64,000 bases of DNA from Adenanthera pavonina (lineage: Eukaryota; Streptophyta; Magnoliopsida; Fabales; Fabaceae): NCBI GenBank assembly GCA_026686845.1, contig JAIVEN010000010.1, positions 26,510,001 through 26,574,000 of the forward strand, written 5' to 3'. The notes below the pieces were generated by a model. It was not told the DNA's origin. It saw nothing but the letters and a program-made list of their open reading frames with translations, and did not search any database. Shown piece by piece: positions 22,671-33,826 of this stretch (positions are counted from its first letter, which is position 1; the number at the start of each line of letters is the position of its first letter). The position numbers and the translations under genes were made by a program.

Positions 22671-25600
22671 TGTAACACCTTACTTTTAGACTTATTTTCC
22701 ATGAATTAGACTCCTTTTAAGTCTAATTATACTTGATTCTAAACTTGAATCACATAAGAATGAAAATCAGAATTTCAAAAATTTTCAGTTACTATTCATA
22801 TGGTAGTTTCCACTTTGCCAACTGAACTTTGAAAATTCATAACTAATTCTATAAAAATCATTTCATAGTGATTCAAGTCTTTAACAATAGATAAAAACCT
22901 TATTTACATGGAAAAAATATGAAACTGAGCAATTACATGATCAATTTATACAGTTTATTCCTTAAATATTTACTGTATATTTGGTCATTTTCTCTTCCCC
23001 AGGATTTTGGCCTTATATTTAAAAATTCATATCTCACTCTACCATGAGCCAAATCAAACATTCTTTATGTCATATGAAAGCCCTGTGAGTCTATTTATAT
23101 AAATATTTTTCTTCTACATTTATTCAACTTTCACCGGACATGGTGTTAACTTAAATCATAAAGGGTCAGAATTCCACTTTTGCTGGAACAGTTTTGGGAA
23201 AACCTCCATATCTCCTATCATATAGCTCCAATTACCTCCAAATCAGTGGCATATGAAACTTAAAACATATTCCTTTCCATAAATACAAACCACTGAATTT
23301 TTGGAGCTCTGCACGATTTATATTATCTTTTTAATTTTCCAGTACTTAACTTTCAGTTTCCAGTTTTCCCAATCTTTCTCTGTTCTGAACCCTAACTTAG
23401 AAAATTCACCATTAATTGTACACAACTCCAAATGGGGTGAATTAGGTGTCATATTAAAGCTGGAGATTCCCTATATCTGTATAAAAATATCATAAACTTA
23501 CCCTCACATTAAGTATAGAACAAGGGCGAATGAATCAGACATGTTGGGAAAATGCCCTGTTTCAGTCCACATTGCAATTTCCTTGCCAAAACCCTTGCAA
23601 ATGAACTCATTTTGGCATGTAACTTGGTAGAATATAACTTTATATCCCAACATACAGAACTGGAAATTTTCATACATTTTCTACAACATTAACATATTAT
23701 TCACTATTTTATAATTTCATATAAAGCAAGGCACAAATAACCATTCACCCTATAACACAATGGCTTGCAACATCATTTCCTTCTTCATGCCTTTTGCTCC
23801 TTCCTTAACTCTTTTGCATTGGTTCTCCCTAGCATGGTTAGTCATTGAAGGGGGGTGAGATTCAAAGAATCTCAGTAGCAATCACCATTCATGCAATCAT
23901 ATTATCACATTAAGCATATAATCATCATAAAATATCAAGTAAATGCTTTTAAACATTTATGCCATAATATTTTACAAAAATTTCGACAGAGTTTTGTTTT
24001 GTATTTTAGACATCCCGGGGTCTCAAAACCCTCAATTAACTCAGCTAACATTCTCAAAGCATCATAATTGATCATAGCAAACAATAGGCAAGTCATCAAA
24101 CTCATTGAAAATCACATGACAATATAAGGCAAGAATAGGTAAATTGCTACCTTCATGCTTTTTCTTACTCTTCAACTTGATACCAATGCTCCCCCTAGCT
24201 TCCTTGGGCTTCTTCAAGTCCTAATGCATCATCAAAAAATTATTCAAGCTAATGGTTCCATGACTTTCTTCAAAAAGTGTTCATGAAACCCTAATTCTTC
24301 AAAAATTCACCAAAAATTCATTCCTAACTCAAAAATGATGAATTATACCTCTATTGCATGTAATTTTTCATGAGGAATCCAAATATGGCCTCAGAATTGC
24401 CAAATTCCATCTCTAGATCGGTTACTGTTCATTCCGAATTAAGCTTCAAAAAGCTAAAAATTTCACTTTCTTAATCTTAAGCTTTTTCTTGTACAACATA
24501 CTTGTATCTACCTATTTTGGACCCAAGGAATCCATTTTTGGGGTCAAAATCATGAAATTCTCTTTCATTTCCAAACCCTAAATAGGCAGAAATTTTCATA
24601 AATTTGTAGAAAAATATCTACCCGATTAATTTGCAATCTAATGGCATAATCTTAATTCTTGAAGCCTATACATCACTTTTCATGGATCACTTTCTTCATG
24701 GCTTCATTTTCTCTCTCTACTCTCTCTCTAGGCTGAAACTTTCAGAGGTGAAAGAGGAGAAAATACTCCATAAAACACCACAATACTCAAGTATGTACAA
24801 GGTAGTGACCATAGAGATTTACCTTAGAAGTTTGAGGACCAAACTTTTCTTATTGATCTTGCTTCTTGGCTCCAATTTTTTTCGTGCTTCTCTCCTTTTC
24901 TTGCTGCAGTTTCAGACGCGGATGAGGCAAGAAGATGATGTCCAAATGGCTAACCCAAGGTAATTAAGAAAGACATCTAATAAAGTTAACCATAGTAATA
25001 ATTTTTAACTAATATTGCCTACTTTTCATTAAAGCTTTTCAAGAAATTCCCTTGGTGTCCTTGATCACTTTTCATACGTGGCTCAATTCCTTTTTTGGTC
25101 AAAATTTGCATCATAACTTTAATGGACCAAAATACCCTTTACCGATTAAATTTACCAGTACCGGTTAAGTATTTTTGCCAAAATTGTCATTAAACTGATA
25201 CAGGATTATCTAACAATTATTTTTAGTCCAACATCATTATCTAGACCCAAAATATATTTTATTAAGGTCCAATTATTGTCCTTGGATCAATACTGCATTT
25301 TCCTGCAGTCTAAACTGACTTTTATTGGGTAAAATATTAATATTAAACCCTAATTACCCAATAAATGTTATTTTGACCTTAATAAATTCCATAATATATT
25401 TCATTGGGTCTAACTCATTGAGAGATTCATTTTGACCATAATTTTTTATATTTACGAAAATGCCCTTGACCCGGGGCTAATTTATAATTTTTAGGACTTT
25501 TGGGTCATTAGGTGTAATTTTCCCCAAGACATTTCTGATTCTATTTTCACGTCATTTTTATGACTTTAAGGACATGGACGTCCTTTTAATAATTCTTTGG

Positions 25601-26146
25601 GGGTAAAAATATAATTTCTCATTTTTCCATCCAACCGGGAAAAATGACCTCTTTGCCTTTCTTCATACTTAACGGTGTCTCTCCGTTTTTTCCAATTTCT
25701 CATGCATTTTATAATATCAACTTTTTCATTTTTGGGCCTTCAATTCATTATTCACATTTTACTTCTAGTGTGGGAATGGTCGTTTTGCCCTTAAGCCGGG
25801 TCAAAAATATAATTATCCATTCTTTCGGGCACTCTCTTGTAATTTCACCCAAAGACCAATTTTTAATTATTTCATTTTTCACTATTCACATTAACTTCAA
25901 ATTGGTCTATCTCTCAACCTGGACCTCCCAGGAATGCAATACTTATACCATTGCGCTCAGTTTGGAGCGGACTTTCATTCAAGTGGTATATTGCATATTT
26001 TTTTGGAGTGAATTCTGGAATTAATTTCTGTCAAAGACCTTATGGAAAATTAATTCCAATTAAGGACCAAACATAACTTCTTCAGAAAATTAGATGAGAA
26101 ATTAATTCCTATTTTTATAATATCCCATAAAAATAGGGATATTACA
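22671..26146. mobile_element. LTR-B solo-LTR-like insertion in invertase exon 5
   Basis: This 3476-bp insertion begins TGTAACACC and ends GGGATATTACA, the inverted TG...CA ends of an LTR. It is flanked by GGCAG at 22666-22670 and 26147-26151. Its two ends are not direct repeats of each other and no gag or pol protein is visible, so a solo LTR of a long-LTR retrotransposon is the best reading. A non-autonomous element with degenerate ends is the alternative. The first roughly 530 bp match the repeats at 63478-64000 (same orientation) and 50060-50590 (opposite). The small ORFs inside (for example 24631-24963 and 25644-26024) show no domain. Confidence 0.85.
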
Positions 26147-26151
26147 GGCAG

Positions 26152-26335
26152 CACCCACCAGCTTGTCATATGTATGTAGCACCAGTGGTGGAGCTGCACA
26201 ACGTGGTTCTTTTGGACCTTTTGGTCTTATGGTTCTGGCAGATGATGACCTTTTTGAATATACTCCAGTTTACTTATATGTAACTAAAGGAACCAATGGA
26301 AATCTCAATGATTCATTCTGCTCTAATCAGTCTAG
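26152..26335 (+). pseudogene. invertase exon 5, second part
   Basis: Taking out the insertion and one GGCAG copy, the frame continues in phase from EAFEKA into VCSTSGGAAQRGSFGPFG, then LMVLADDDLFEYTPVYLYVT and SFCSNQS. This is the C-terminal beta-sandwich domain. The donor GT is at 26336. There are no stops in this part. Confidence 0.92.
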
Positions 26336-26435
26336 GTAATATAATATTTTAATCATGCACCTATTAAACCTTGTGAATCAAGTTTGAGAATGAAATATTT
26401 CTTATATTGAATTCCATGAATGCTGCTTTGACTAG

Positions 26436-26523
26436 CTCTTCCATGGCAACTGATGTTTATAAGCATATTTATGGGAGTGTTGTTCCAATATTGAAGGATG
26501 GGAAGTTGTCTATAAGGATATTA
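26436..26523 (+). pseudogene. invertase exon 6
   Basis: Acceptor CTAG at 26435. The frame reads SSMATDVYKHIYGSVVP, then ILKDGKLSIRIL, with donor GTGAGT at 26524. It is open and similar in length to the family's exon. Confidence 0.9.
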
Positions 26524-26646
26524 GTGAGTTGATACTTTTATAGTAGTTAAATTTTGTTTTACGAAGTCACTAATAATTTTGGAATTAATTTGCAAGTAAA
26601 TGTCGATGAAATGAAAACATGGGTGGCTACTTGTAATGAACTATAG

Positions 26647-26841
26647 GTGGACCATTCTATAGTTGAGAGCTTTGCACAAGGAGGAAGGACGGTCATAACA
26701 TCTAGGGTTTATCCAATAAGAGCAATTCATGGAATGGCTCATTTGTTTGTGTTCAATAATGCCACTAAGGCCACAATCACTGCCTCAGTTAATATCTGGC
26801 AAATGAATTATGCATTCATTCACCCATATATATCAACCTAA
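26647..26841 (+). pseudogene. invertase exon 7, C-terminus
   Basis: Acceptor ATAG at 26646. The frame reads VDHSIVESFAQGGRTVITSR, then VYPIRAIHGMAHLFVFNNAT and IWQMNYAFIHP. It ends at TAA (26839-26841). This is the conserved last strand region of plant vacuolar invertases, and the exon is undamaged. Confidence 0.93.
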
Positions 26842-27083
26842 TCAAAGTAGTTGTCCAAAACTCCAAATTTTTGTTCCCATATTTTTGTTTTATTTATTGG
26901 TAATCAGTTTTACTTTATAAGTTTAGAATGGGCACATTTCACTTGAATTTCTTCTTGATTAGTATTAATACTTTGACTAAATCAGTAGTTCCATGAGCCT
27001 CCATCACCAGAAAGCTTCTGATGAAGTCCTCTCAATAATGGAAAAAAGATTAATCTTATGATAATCTTTATGCCTCTACCCTT
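26842..27083. other. 3' flank of invertase relic
   Basis: AT-rich sequence that probably held the 3' UTR, with several T-rich and TATTTATTG-like stretches near 26880-26900. It ends at the CCCTT target site of the element at 27084. Confidence 0.5.
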
Positions 27084-27916
27084 TGATAGAAGATGACTTA
27101 GACAAATTTAGGAATATGGTAGGAAGCCTTATTACTTGGAAAGATTCAAACTCAAGAGAAGCCCATTGGAAGAGATTATTTAACAGATCATGTGTTTCAC
27201 TAAAATAGCATGTGACTTAAGCATTATTGGGCTTAATTAGGGTTAATTTCATTTTTATTAATTATGGGCTAAACTTAAGTGATTAATAAAGCCCAATTGG
27301 TTAATTAATAGTCTTTTTGATGGCCCAACTTGTAAATAAACATGTCATATGCCAAACATGTGATTCATTAATGTGTTGACATGTTTATAAGGGCTTAAGC
27401 ATTATTTTTATTATTTTCTTTGAATTTTCGTCATTTATTTTTATAATATTATTTTACTAGTTTTTGAGGTCCAATAGGAGTGTTATTTGAGCTCAAAGTC
27501 TCCTAATTCCATTAGGATTACTTGAGCCCAAATTAATTAAGTTTGCTAGGCTTATTAGGTTAGCTTTTACCTTGCCTATTTAAGGCTAACTTTTATGTGC
27601 ATTTTTCAGAATTGAATAATTAAAGTTTCAGAGTTTTGTGAGTTTCTCTTGCATTCTTTGAGTGCTATGATGAAACTATGACATATCAAGAAATTGGTCA
27701 ATCCTTGTGGTGTCACAGGAACTAGGGTTTAAGAGACTGATTCTCTTATGTTCTAATTTACTTAGACGAACATATATTTTTTGTTTTCTTGTTTATTGCC
27801 TTCTTCTTGCTGTTGTTCAATTTTTCAATTTTTGCGTTCCTTATAATTGCAACGATCTAAGTGTCATTTGCTTCAAGTGGATTCTTTGAACGAGTTCTAT
27901 AGGGGTTCACTTATCA
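27084..27916 (+). repeat. 5' LTR of LTR-C element
   Basis: It aligns with 33814-34649 along its whole length (TGATAGA...ACTTATCA). The ORF at 27707-27889 inside it is fortuitous; the same region of the 3' LTR has a similar one at 34440. Confidence 0.93.
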
Positions 27917-27917
27917 T

Positions 27918-27930
27918 TTGGCATCATAGC
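27918..27930 (+). other. primer-binding site of LTR-C element
   Basis: TTGGCATCATAGC starts two bases after the 5' LTR. It resembles the Met-tRNA primer site TGGTATCAGAGC with several changes. Confidence 0.6.
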
Positions 27931-28070
27931 TTAGGTTTGCAAATCAAGGTGAGTTTTTCTATTTTGCTTCTTTCTCTTCGACTCATTTTATTTTCCTTGC
28001 TTCTAGAAAATTTGTGTCACTGTTCATCCATACGGTTGTTGCTGTTCACCATCACTATTTCGGCCACTAT

Positions 28071-30590
28071 TGTAACATCCTACTTCCAGACATCCTGACT
28101 TGACCAAAGAACTTCAAAAACTAACCAAACATAACCCAGACATCTCAAAACAACTTTCTAAAACTTCAAAGCAGCAAAAAAACACCTAAAAAGCACCAGA
28201 AAAGGATGAGGCCACAGCTTGCTATAGCTGTGCCACAGCTATGACCCTTCACAGACTCACTGACGCCTACTGACTTTTTGGCACCGCGGCCTAGATTTCT
28301 GGAGCCGTGGCCTCAGCATTAGAACTTGTATCAGCAAATTGCTGATTTGTCGGGCTAACTTCCAACGCGCATATCTTTCTGGTTCGATCTCCGATTGACC
28401 TAATTCTAACTCATACAGGTCACTCTCTTCATTATCTAACCATGGACACCAATTTCACTTGAATCTAATTCTATTTGGAGATTCTGGATGCCTAATACCA
28501 TTTTGGTCACTTTTTGACCAAAACTCACAACCTATCATCTCCAATGGCCACCAAAGGCAAATGGACTCCCAAAGACCCTTCACACAGGTCATATTTGACT
28601 CAATCAACATGTTTAAGGAGGATTTATCCCAAAGAAACCTTTCCTTCGAGAGTTGACCCCCTTAACCCTAAAACCACATAATGGGCTATATGCCCACAAC
28701 TCGCATACATAGCCCAAAACCACCTTTAGGCTTGCAATCAACCATTTTATTATACAAATACCTTTTCATACATTAAAGACCCATACTGGGGTCCACTATC
28801 AACCTCACACATCCTTGCATCACATACACCTCTATACACATCTTGCATAACATCCATCAACATCACTATCATCCGATAACATACAGACAATACTCCTAGG
28901 ACTCTCATCCAGGCAACCAACTACAACAACCTACTTGGCACAGAATTACATAAACTAAATTATAACCACGAAATATACTTGGAATTCTCGAGGATGGAAA
29001 GACCGCTAACTCCTTGATCCTTTCCGAACGAGCACCAAAGTCTTCACCTGAAAGGTTAATTCATGGGAGAGGGGTGTAAGACAATGTCTCAGTAACCGGG
29101 GACAACCGCACACATATACATATATACATATATATAACTTGTGCAACACATGAATACAATGTGAAATGAATGGTATGCATGTCGCCCTCGTAGGGACCCC
29201 TATCCTTATTCTTCCTAACACATAGATCATCCATCCTTATCCTCCCTAACATATATATATATCCAACCTTATCCTCTCTAACATATATATATCCATCCTA
29301 ATCCTTCCACACACATATGTATCCAACCTTATCCTCCCTAACATATATAATCCATCCTTATTCTCCCTAACATATATAATCCATCCTTATCCTCCCTAAC
29401 ACATATAATCCATCCTTATCCTCCCTAACATATATATATCATCATACATCACATCATCATCATATCATCACCACTCTATTTGCAATATATCATAGTCTCA
29501 CAATGTCATGTGGTGATACTAATGTATCATCATATTTATCATAATGTCATGTATGCATAATGTCATATCATATCAATATCATCATCATATATCTCATCAT
29601 CGTAATCATAATCAACATCTAACTGTATATATACCACGATATATATAAACAGTACACACAAACACATCAATATCGTGGTATGAAAGAGACATGCATATAT
29701 ACCCAAATGTATGTACTATCATACAATATAAATAATATAATAAAAACAAACACCCGGTTACCTCAAGTTGTCAGCACCACGTACACAAGGGCTTAGGCAA
29801 GCCTCCAGAGCACCCCAATCATGAACTATAAGCCTCTAATTAGTCAATATATCATCACAACAATTTAACACCTTTAATTAACATTACTCCCATAACACTA
29901 CAATCCACCATCTAGCCGTCTAAGCTTAACCCAGAGTTCTAACAACATACACACATACCAATAGACCTTAAACAACCATTCAGACACACACCAACACCTA
30001 CCATTTTGGATTTCCACCTCTCTTCCTAAATTTCAATCTAGGGTTTAACTTGAACCCATCATAATCAAACCAAAACTCAAACCCAAGCTTCAATAACACT
30101 AAATCACAGTCCAATAATCCCTTTATGCACCATTTAATCGGTGGAAATCAACCAAACTTGGCCTCCAACACAAACCCCTAAAAAACAACTCCAAATCGAA
30201 GAGAAAAATGAAGAGGAAGAGAGTAGATCTCCTTACCAATAGAGAATCACGCTTCTATGGTCCAGAAAACATCCCCTTAGGTCAGATCTTGCGTGCCCTA
30301 GTAGAGCTTCTCGCTACTTCTTCGTTGCTCCCTCCATTTTTTTCTTTTCTTTTCGTCTGAAATGATTCTGATTTCAACAAGTATCTTGACTCTCACCACG
30401 GCTCTAGATAAGTCTGCCGCAGCACAACCAGTTTCAGCCAGAAAATGCCACTGGAATTGGCTCTTTCTGCAGCTGCTCTGCTTCCCGCCATGGCGTGGAG
30501 CTCATTTCTTCTCCACTTGAACCTTCCTTTGTCCTATTTTCTCCAGTTCTGCACACAATGTTAAAGACAAGCGTCATGAGGGGTGTTATA
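28071..30590 (-). repeat. LTR-A copy 3, solo LTR (2520 bp)
   Basis: It begins TGTAACATCC and ends GGGTGTTATA (TATA in place of TACA). It is flanked by ACTAT (28066-28070) and ACTGT (30591-30595), a 4-of-5 match expected for an aged target duplication. Neither side shows a primer site or gag of its family, so it is a solo LTR. It interrupts the leader of the LTR-C element. Its body matches copies at 1-1931, 2995 and 34657, including conserved stretches near 28360-28680. Confidence 0.85.
29195..29440. repeat. minisatellite in LTR-A copy 3, about 8 units
   Basis: About eight head-to-tail units of 28-32 bp have the core CCATCCTTATCCTCCCTAAC followed by a variable run of AT dinucleotides. The same unit occurs three times (reverse complement) at 779-865 and is not seen in the LTR-A copies at 2995 and 34657. 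Confidence 0.9.
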
Positions 30591-31332
30591 ACTGTTCACC
30601 ATCACTGTGCATAGTTACTATTCATTGTATTATTCGAAGCTACTATTTATCATACTATTTTAGTTTTGCTTCTTATGTGAATTGTCTAGATTTAAAAAAA
30701 GATAGCAACAAAAAGATATTAAAAAAAAAAGTTCGAGAAAAAAAAGTGCTTGATTGCTGAAAAAAAGTTAAAAAAATTGAAACAAAAGAATTTAACAGCA
30801 AAAAAAATATAGCAAAAAATATATATATTTGATTCGATTTGATTGACTTAATTTATCAACTTTGGTGGTCCTTAATTCACTTAAGTTGTTTCCTTTTCTT
30901 TTTAATATTTTATTGTTCCATTTTATATTTTCTAGCTTCTTTTCATTTGCTTCCTTGCTAGAATTTTTAGGTCCTTTGTGCCCATTTTGTGTTGGTCATT
31001 GCTTAATTAGATTAGAATCTTCGAGAACTTTAATTTTGGACTTTAGTTTTCTATGATTTCCACTTCTTTAAAAACTAATTTCCTTTTGATTGAAGTTGTG
31101 GTTTTAATTTAGCACTCTCACAAGAAAGCAAGCTCTGAGTGGAAAAATGTAAGAGAGAAATTGCATCATATCTAAAAAAGCCTTAACTTAGTGTGAAACA
31201 CGAGTGCATTCGCATTATTTGAGTGAAACACGTGAGGGAGTGGTGAGGTCCTTTCATCTTTATACTTTTGTTGCCTACTAACCATGTCAAGATTTCTAAG
31301 CTTTGCATCTCACAAGAAGTCTTTGAGAAAAG

Positions 31333-31730
31333 TTTCCAACTATGACCGAAAGTTAAAGAAGCCGAAGTTGAAAATTCCTTCTTTCCAAGGTAAAAATGAT
31401 CCTAATCTTTATTGAGAATGGGAAAGAGGAATTAAGCAAGTGTTTGATCATTACCATATCACTAAGGACAAAGTTGATCATGCCATTATTAGTTTTACTA
31501 ACCATGCAGAAGTATGGTGGGAAAGGTTTTACAAAACATGGATCGAATATGGATTTGAACCTATCACTTCATGGGAGGATATGAAAAGTCTTTTGAGAAG
31601 AAAGTTTGGTTCTTTTCACAACCAACCTATGCCTAAGAATAAGGATGAACATATTAAAGAGATGCACATCTTCATAAAAAAGAATCCAACTCCTACTGTG
31701 TGTGATTCCCACATGGAGAAAGATAATTGA
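31333..31730 (+). pseudogene. gag of LTR-C element, one early stop
   Basis: The frame reads KLKKPKLKIPSFQGKNDPNL, a TGA stop near 31413, then EWERGIKQVFDHYHITKDKV, then AEVWWERFYKTW and MKSLLRRKFGSFHNQPMP. This is the capsid-like retrotransposon gag pattern (PSFQG.NDP..Y..WE, WW, RRFV). It ends at a TGA near 31730 without a zinc knuckle. The region that follows (31735-32110) has no domain I recognise. Confidence 0.85.
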
Positions 31731-32133
31731 GCGGATGACAAAGTTGCTACCACTTCAACAACCAATGATGGAACAAGAGAATCTGCTACAGGTATGCCTA
31801 AACCTCAAAATTCTAATAGTGATATATATCTCTTGTGATTTAGGATGTGGTACGGAACTCAACAAAACACTCATGAAAGAAACACTTGTTGTATTATTGC
31901 TTTTTTCTTTCATTGAACATCTGGGAGCCTATTTATACTGATCATCTTAGACAAAGCATTTAGTAAAAAAGGAAGGGGTTACGGTTGTTACTAGATGCTA
32001 ATCATGGCCATTAAGGGAGAGTTACAAAGTGATTATTATTTGGCCATTAAGTTTTGTAACAGTAAGAGTTTAGGCTTGTAACGGTGAATACTTCATGGCT
32101 CCGTTTTAGGATGTGCTAATTCTGATGAGATAA

Positions 32134-32601
32134 ATGTTGTTTGCATTGATGATACCTCTTGCAATGGATCAATTGAATTGGAAAGCAAGTATGAATGTGT
32201 TGAACCTAAGAATATCAATAATTTTGATGAAGTTGCTAGTAGAGATTGATTGTTTACATCAATTAGAGGAGAATATTGATCTAGAAGTTGCTAGTTCTTT
32301 TGATTCTAGTGGTGTTTCTAATTTGTATCAATTGGAAAATGAATTTCATGACCATGCTAATGAGATTAACCATGATTGCATGCAACTTTTAGAAGAAAAA
32401 CATGATTTATTTGTTGCTAATGATTTGGTGGAAAATTTTGTGGATAATGGTATAATTCCTTTGGGAATTGACTCTTATAATTGCGTTGATGTTAAGCATA
32501 TTGACATAGTAATTGGAGATTATGCTTTTGATTCTAACTTGAATGGGCATGTTAGTCTCTATTCTTTTGTAGTGGAAAAGGCCCATGAATCATTGGAATG
32601 A
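32134..32601 (+). CDS. ORF of unknown role in LTR-C interior (155 aa)
   Basis: An open frame of 155 codons, acidic, rich in Asn, Asp, Val and Leu. A segment around QLEENIDLEVASSFDSSGVS and another around HDLFVANDLVENFVDNGII suggest repeated short phrases (LEEN/LEEK, VASS/VAND). No enzyme motif is visible. It lies in the internal region of the LTR element, downstream of gag. It could be a decayed remnant of the gag-protease linker or a fortuitous open frame. There is no sign of a host gene. Confidence 0.3.
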   Translation: MLFALMIPLAMDQLNWKASMNVLNLRISIILMKLLVEIDCLHQLEENIDLEVASSFDSSGVSNLYQLENEFHDHANEINHDCMQLLEEKHDLFVANDLVENFVDNGIIPLGIDSYNCVDVKHIDIVIGDYAFDSNLNGHVSLYSFVVEKAHESLE

Positions 32602-32758
32602 AATTCAGGTAAAACTCATGAGAAAATGAAGAGTAAGCTTAAGTGGAAAAACATGAGTTGGAAAACTAAGAGAGAAAGAGTCTACAAAAATACAAAGAGT
32701 TCAAAAAGAATAAGTGAGAAAAAGATTAAGAGAAGATTGAAAAAGAGAAAGAAAAAGA

Positions 32759-33826
32759 GTGAAAAGAGAAAAGAGAAAAGAAAATAAGAGTTTGAGGAAG
32801 AATGAAAGTGAAAGTAAGCTGAAAATAGTTTGTACAAAACTTCTTCCTTCTTCACCTCATCTTTCTTATGTGTCTTCATTGTATTTTCTTTGTCCTTCTC
32901 ATTATGTTCCTAATTTCTTTAAATTATGTCACCCATCATTCTTGCATGAGTCCATAATTTCTTTTGAGTCCAAATTGCATGAGTTCATGGTGAGTCCATT
33001 AGTTACTTTAGTGCCTTCTTTCTCTAGTTTATCCTTCTATGTCATTCCATCTCAGCATCATAGTGTTTTGTATTTCCTATGTATTTGTCAAGTAGTCCCT
33101 ATTCATTTTATGTTTTATGTTTATTGTGTGTCTCATAAGTCATGTGTCTTTTTGGTTGTTTGTTGGTTTATCCCATTTCACCTTCATGAGTCTTTTGTGT
33201 TCCATTTTCTATTCAACTCATTCTCTTCTTCTTGTTCTATGTTAGTGTGTGTCCCTTTAGTCATTACATCTCCATATTTGTTTTATCATTGTGTATCATT
33301 AATGTTATCGAACTCTTTTCAGGTTTTGCATTTATTGCATTATGTTCAAATCGGTCCAGATTTTGTCTTCCTTAGTTTTTCTAATACTTTGGTTTTAATT
33401 GAGTCTTCTTGTGTGCCATTTTGTCCCTATTTGTTTCCCTATGTGTCCCTTAACATCTTGGTCCCATTTAAGTATTCTTGTGTAGAGTATGTGTCCAGCT
33501 ATTTACTAGAGGTCACTGGTGTATATGCTATGAAAAAAAGTTCAATTTCTTATCCACCAATACGTGAAGATAGTTCTTATGCAATTCAAATTAAAGGTGT
33601 GAAAGTTTCTAATATTGGAACAATGTTCTGGTTCCAAAAACCGAGGAAGAATGTTGTCCTTCACATTCATGCAAGGAATAAAACACAGATGCATCAATCA
33701 AGCTTGAAAGGTAAGTATACTCCATATAATTTATTTAATGTGTTTAATCATTCCCTTTCCATCCATGTAGATTATGGAGATTCAAGGATGAATCTTTTCA
33801 AAGAGGGAGGGAATGATAGAGAATGA
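32759..33826 (+). CDS. 355-aa ORF in 3' part of LTR-C element, unknown
   Basis: This is the longest open frame in the window. It starts with a Lys/Glu-rich, A-rich segment (about 25 residues). About 240 residues follow that are rich in Ser, Phe, Val, Leu, Cys and His, from T-rich DNA, with many hydrophobic runs but no regular spacing of membrane helices. The last 80 residues differ: more hydrophilic, with KGVKVSNIGTMFWFQKPRKN. The frame runs through the polypurine tract (NLFKEGGND) and ends 13 bases into the 3' LTR. The last part looks like the usual end of a gypsy internal region. The long middle may be open only because T-rich sequence has few stop codons. Confidence 0.35.
   Translation: MKREKRKENKSLRKNESESKLKIVCTKLLPSSPHLSYVSSLYFLCPSHYVPNFFKLCHPSFLHESIISFESKLHEFMVSPLVTLVPSFSSLSFYVIPSQHHSVLYFLCICQVVPIHFMFYVYCVSHKSCVFLVVCWFIPFHLHESFVFHFLFNSFSSSCSMLVCVPLVITSPYLFYHCVSLMLSNSFQVLHLLHYVQIGPDFVFLSFSNTLVLIESSCVPFCPYLFPYVSLNILVPFKYSCVEYVSSYLLEVTGVYAMKKSSISYPPIREDSSYAIQIKGVKVSNIGTMFWFQKPRKNVVLHIHARNKTQMHQSSLKGKYTPYNLFNVFNHSLSIHVDYGDSRMNLFKEGGNDRE
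33800..33813 (+). other. polypurine tract of LTR-C element
   Basis: AAAGAGGGAGGGAA is immediately followed by the 3' LTR (TGATAGA at 33814). This is the plus-strand primer position of LTR retrotransposons. Confidence 0.9.

Larger units (their letters stand above)
9370..26841 (+). pseudogene. vacuolar acid invertase (GH32) pseudogene
   Basis: This is a relic of a soluble acid invertase, which hydrolyses sucrose to glucose and fructose in the vacuole. Seven exons with GT/AG borders can be placed: 9370-9781, 20726-20734, 21317-22178, 22335-22499, 22619-26335 (with an internal insertion), 26436-26523 and 26647-26841. Exon 1 has the anchored N-terminal domain that separates vacuolar from cell-wall forms. 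The NDPNG motif is assembled across exons 1, 2 and 3, and the WECVDFYPV acid/base motif is present. Defects are TAG stops at 9733, 22164, 22497 and 22640, a one-base frameshift near 21743, RDP changed to HDP, and a 3.5-kb insertion in exon 5. Without insertions and one duplication copy each, the gene would be about 3.9 kb, normal for this family. Truncated expression cannot be excluded, but an active enzyme is very unlikely. Confidence 0.93.

Noticed and set aside
29195..29440. Regularly spaced 20-bp cores that could suggest a CRISPR array
   Set aside because: The intervening sequence is only AT dinucleotides, not distinct spacers, and it lies inside a plant LTR. It is a minisatellite.
32759..33826. 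The 355-codon ORF as a host membrane-protein gene
   Set aside because: It lies wholly between the primer site and 3' LTR of a retrotransposon and runs through its polypurine tract. Hydrophobic composition follows from T-rich DNA.
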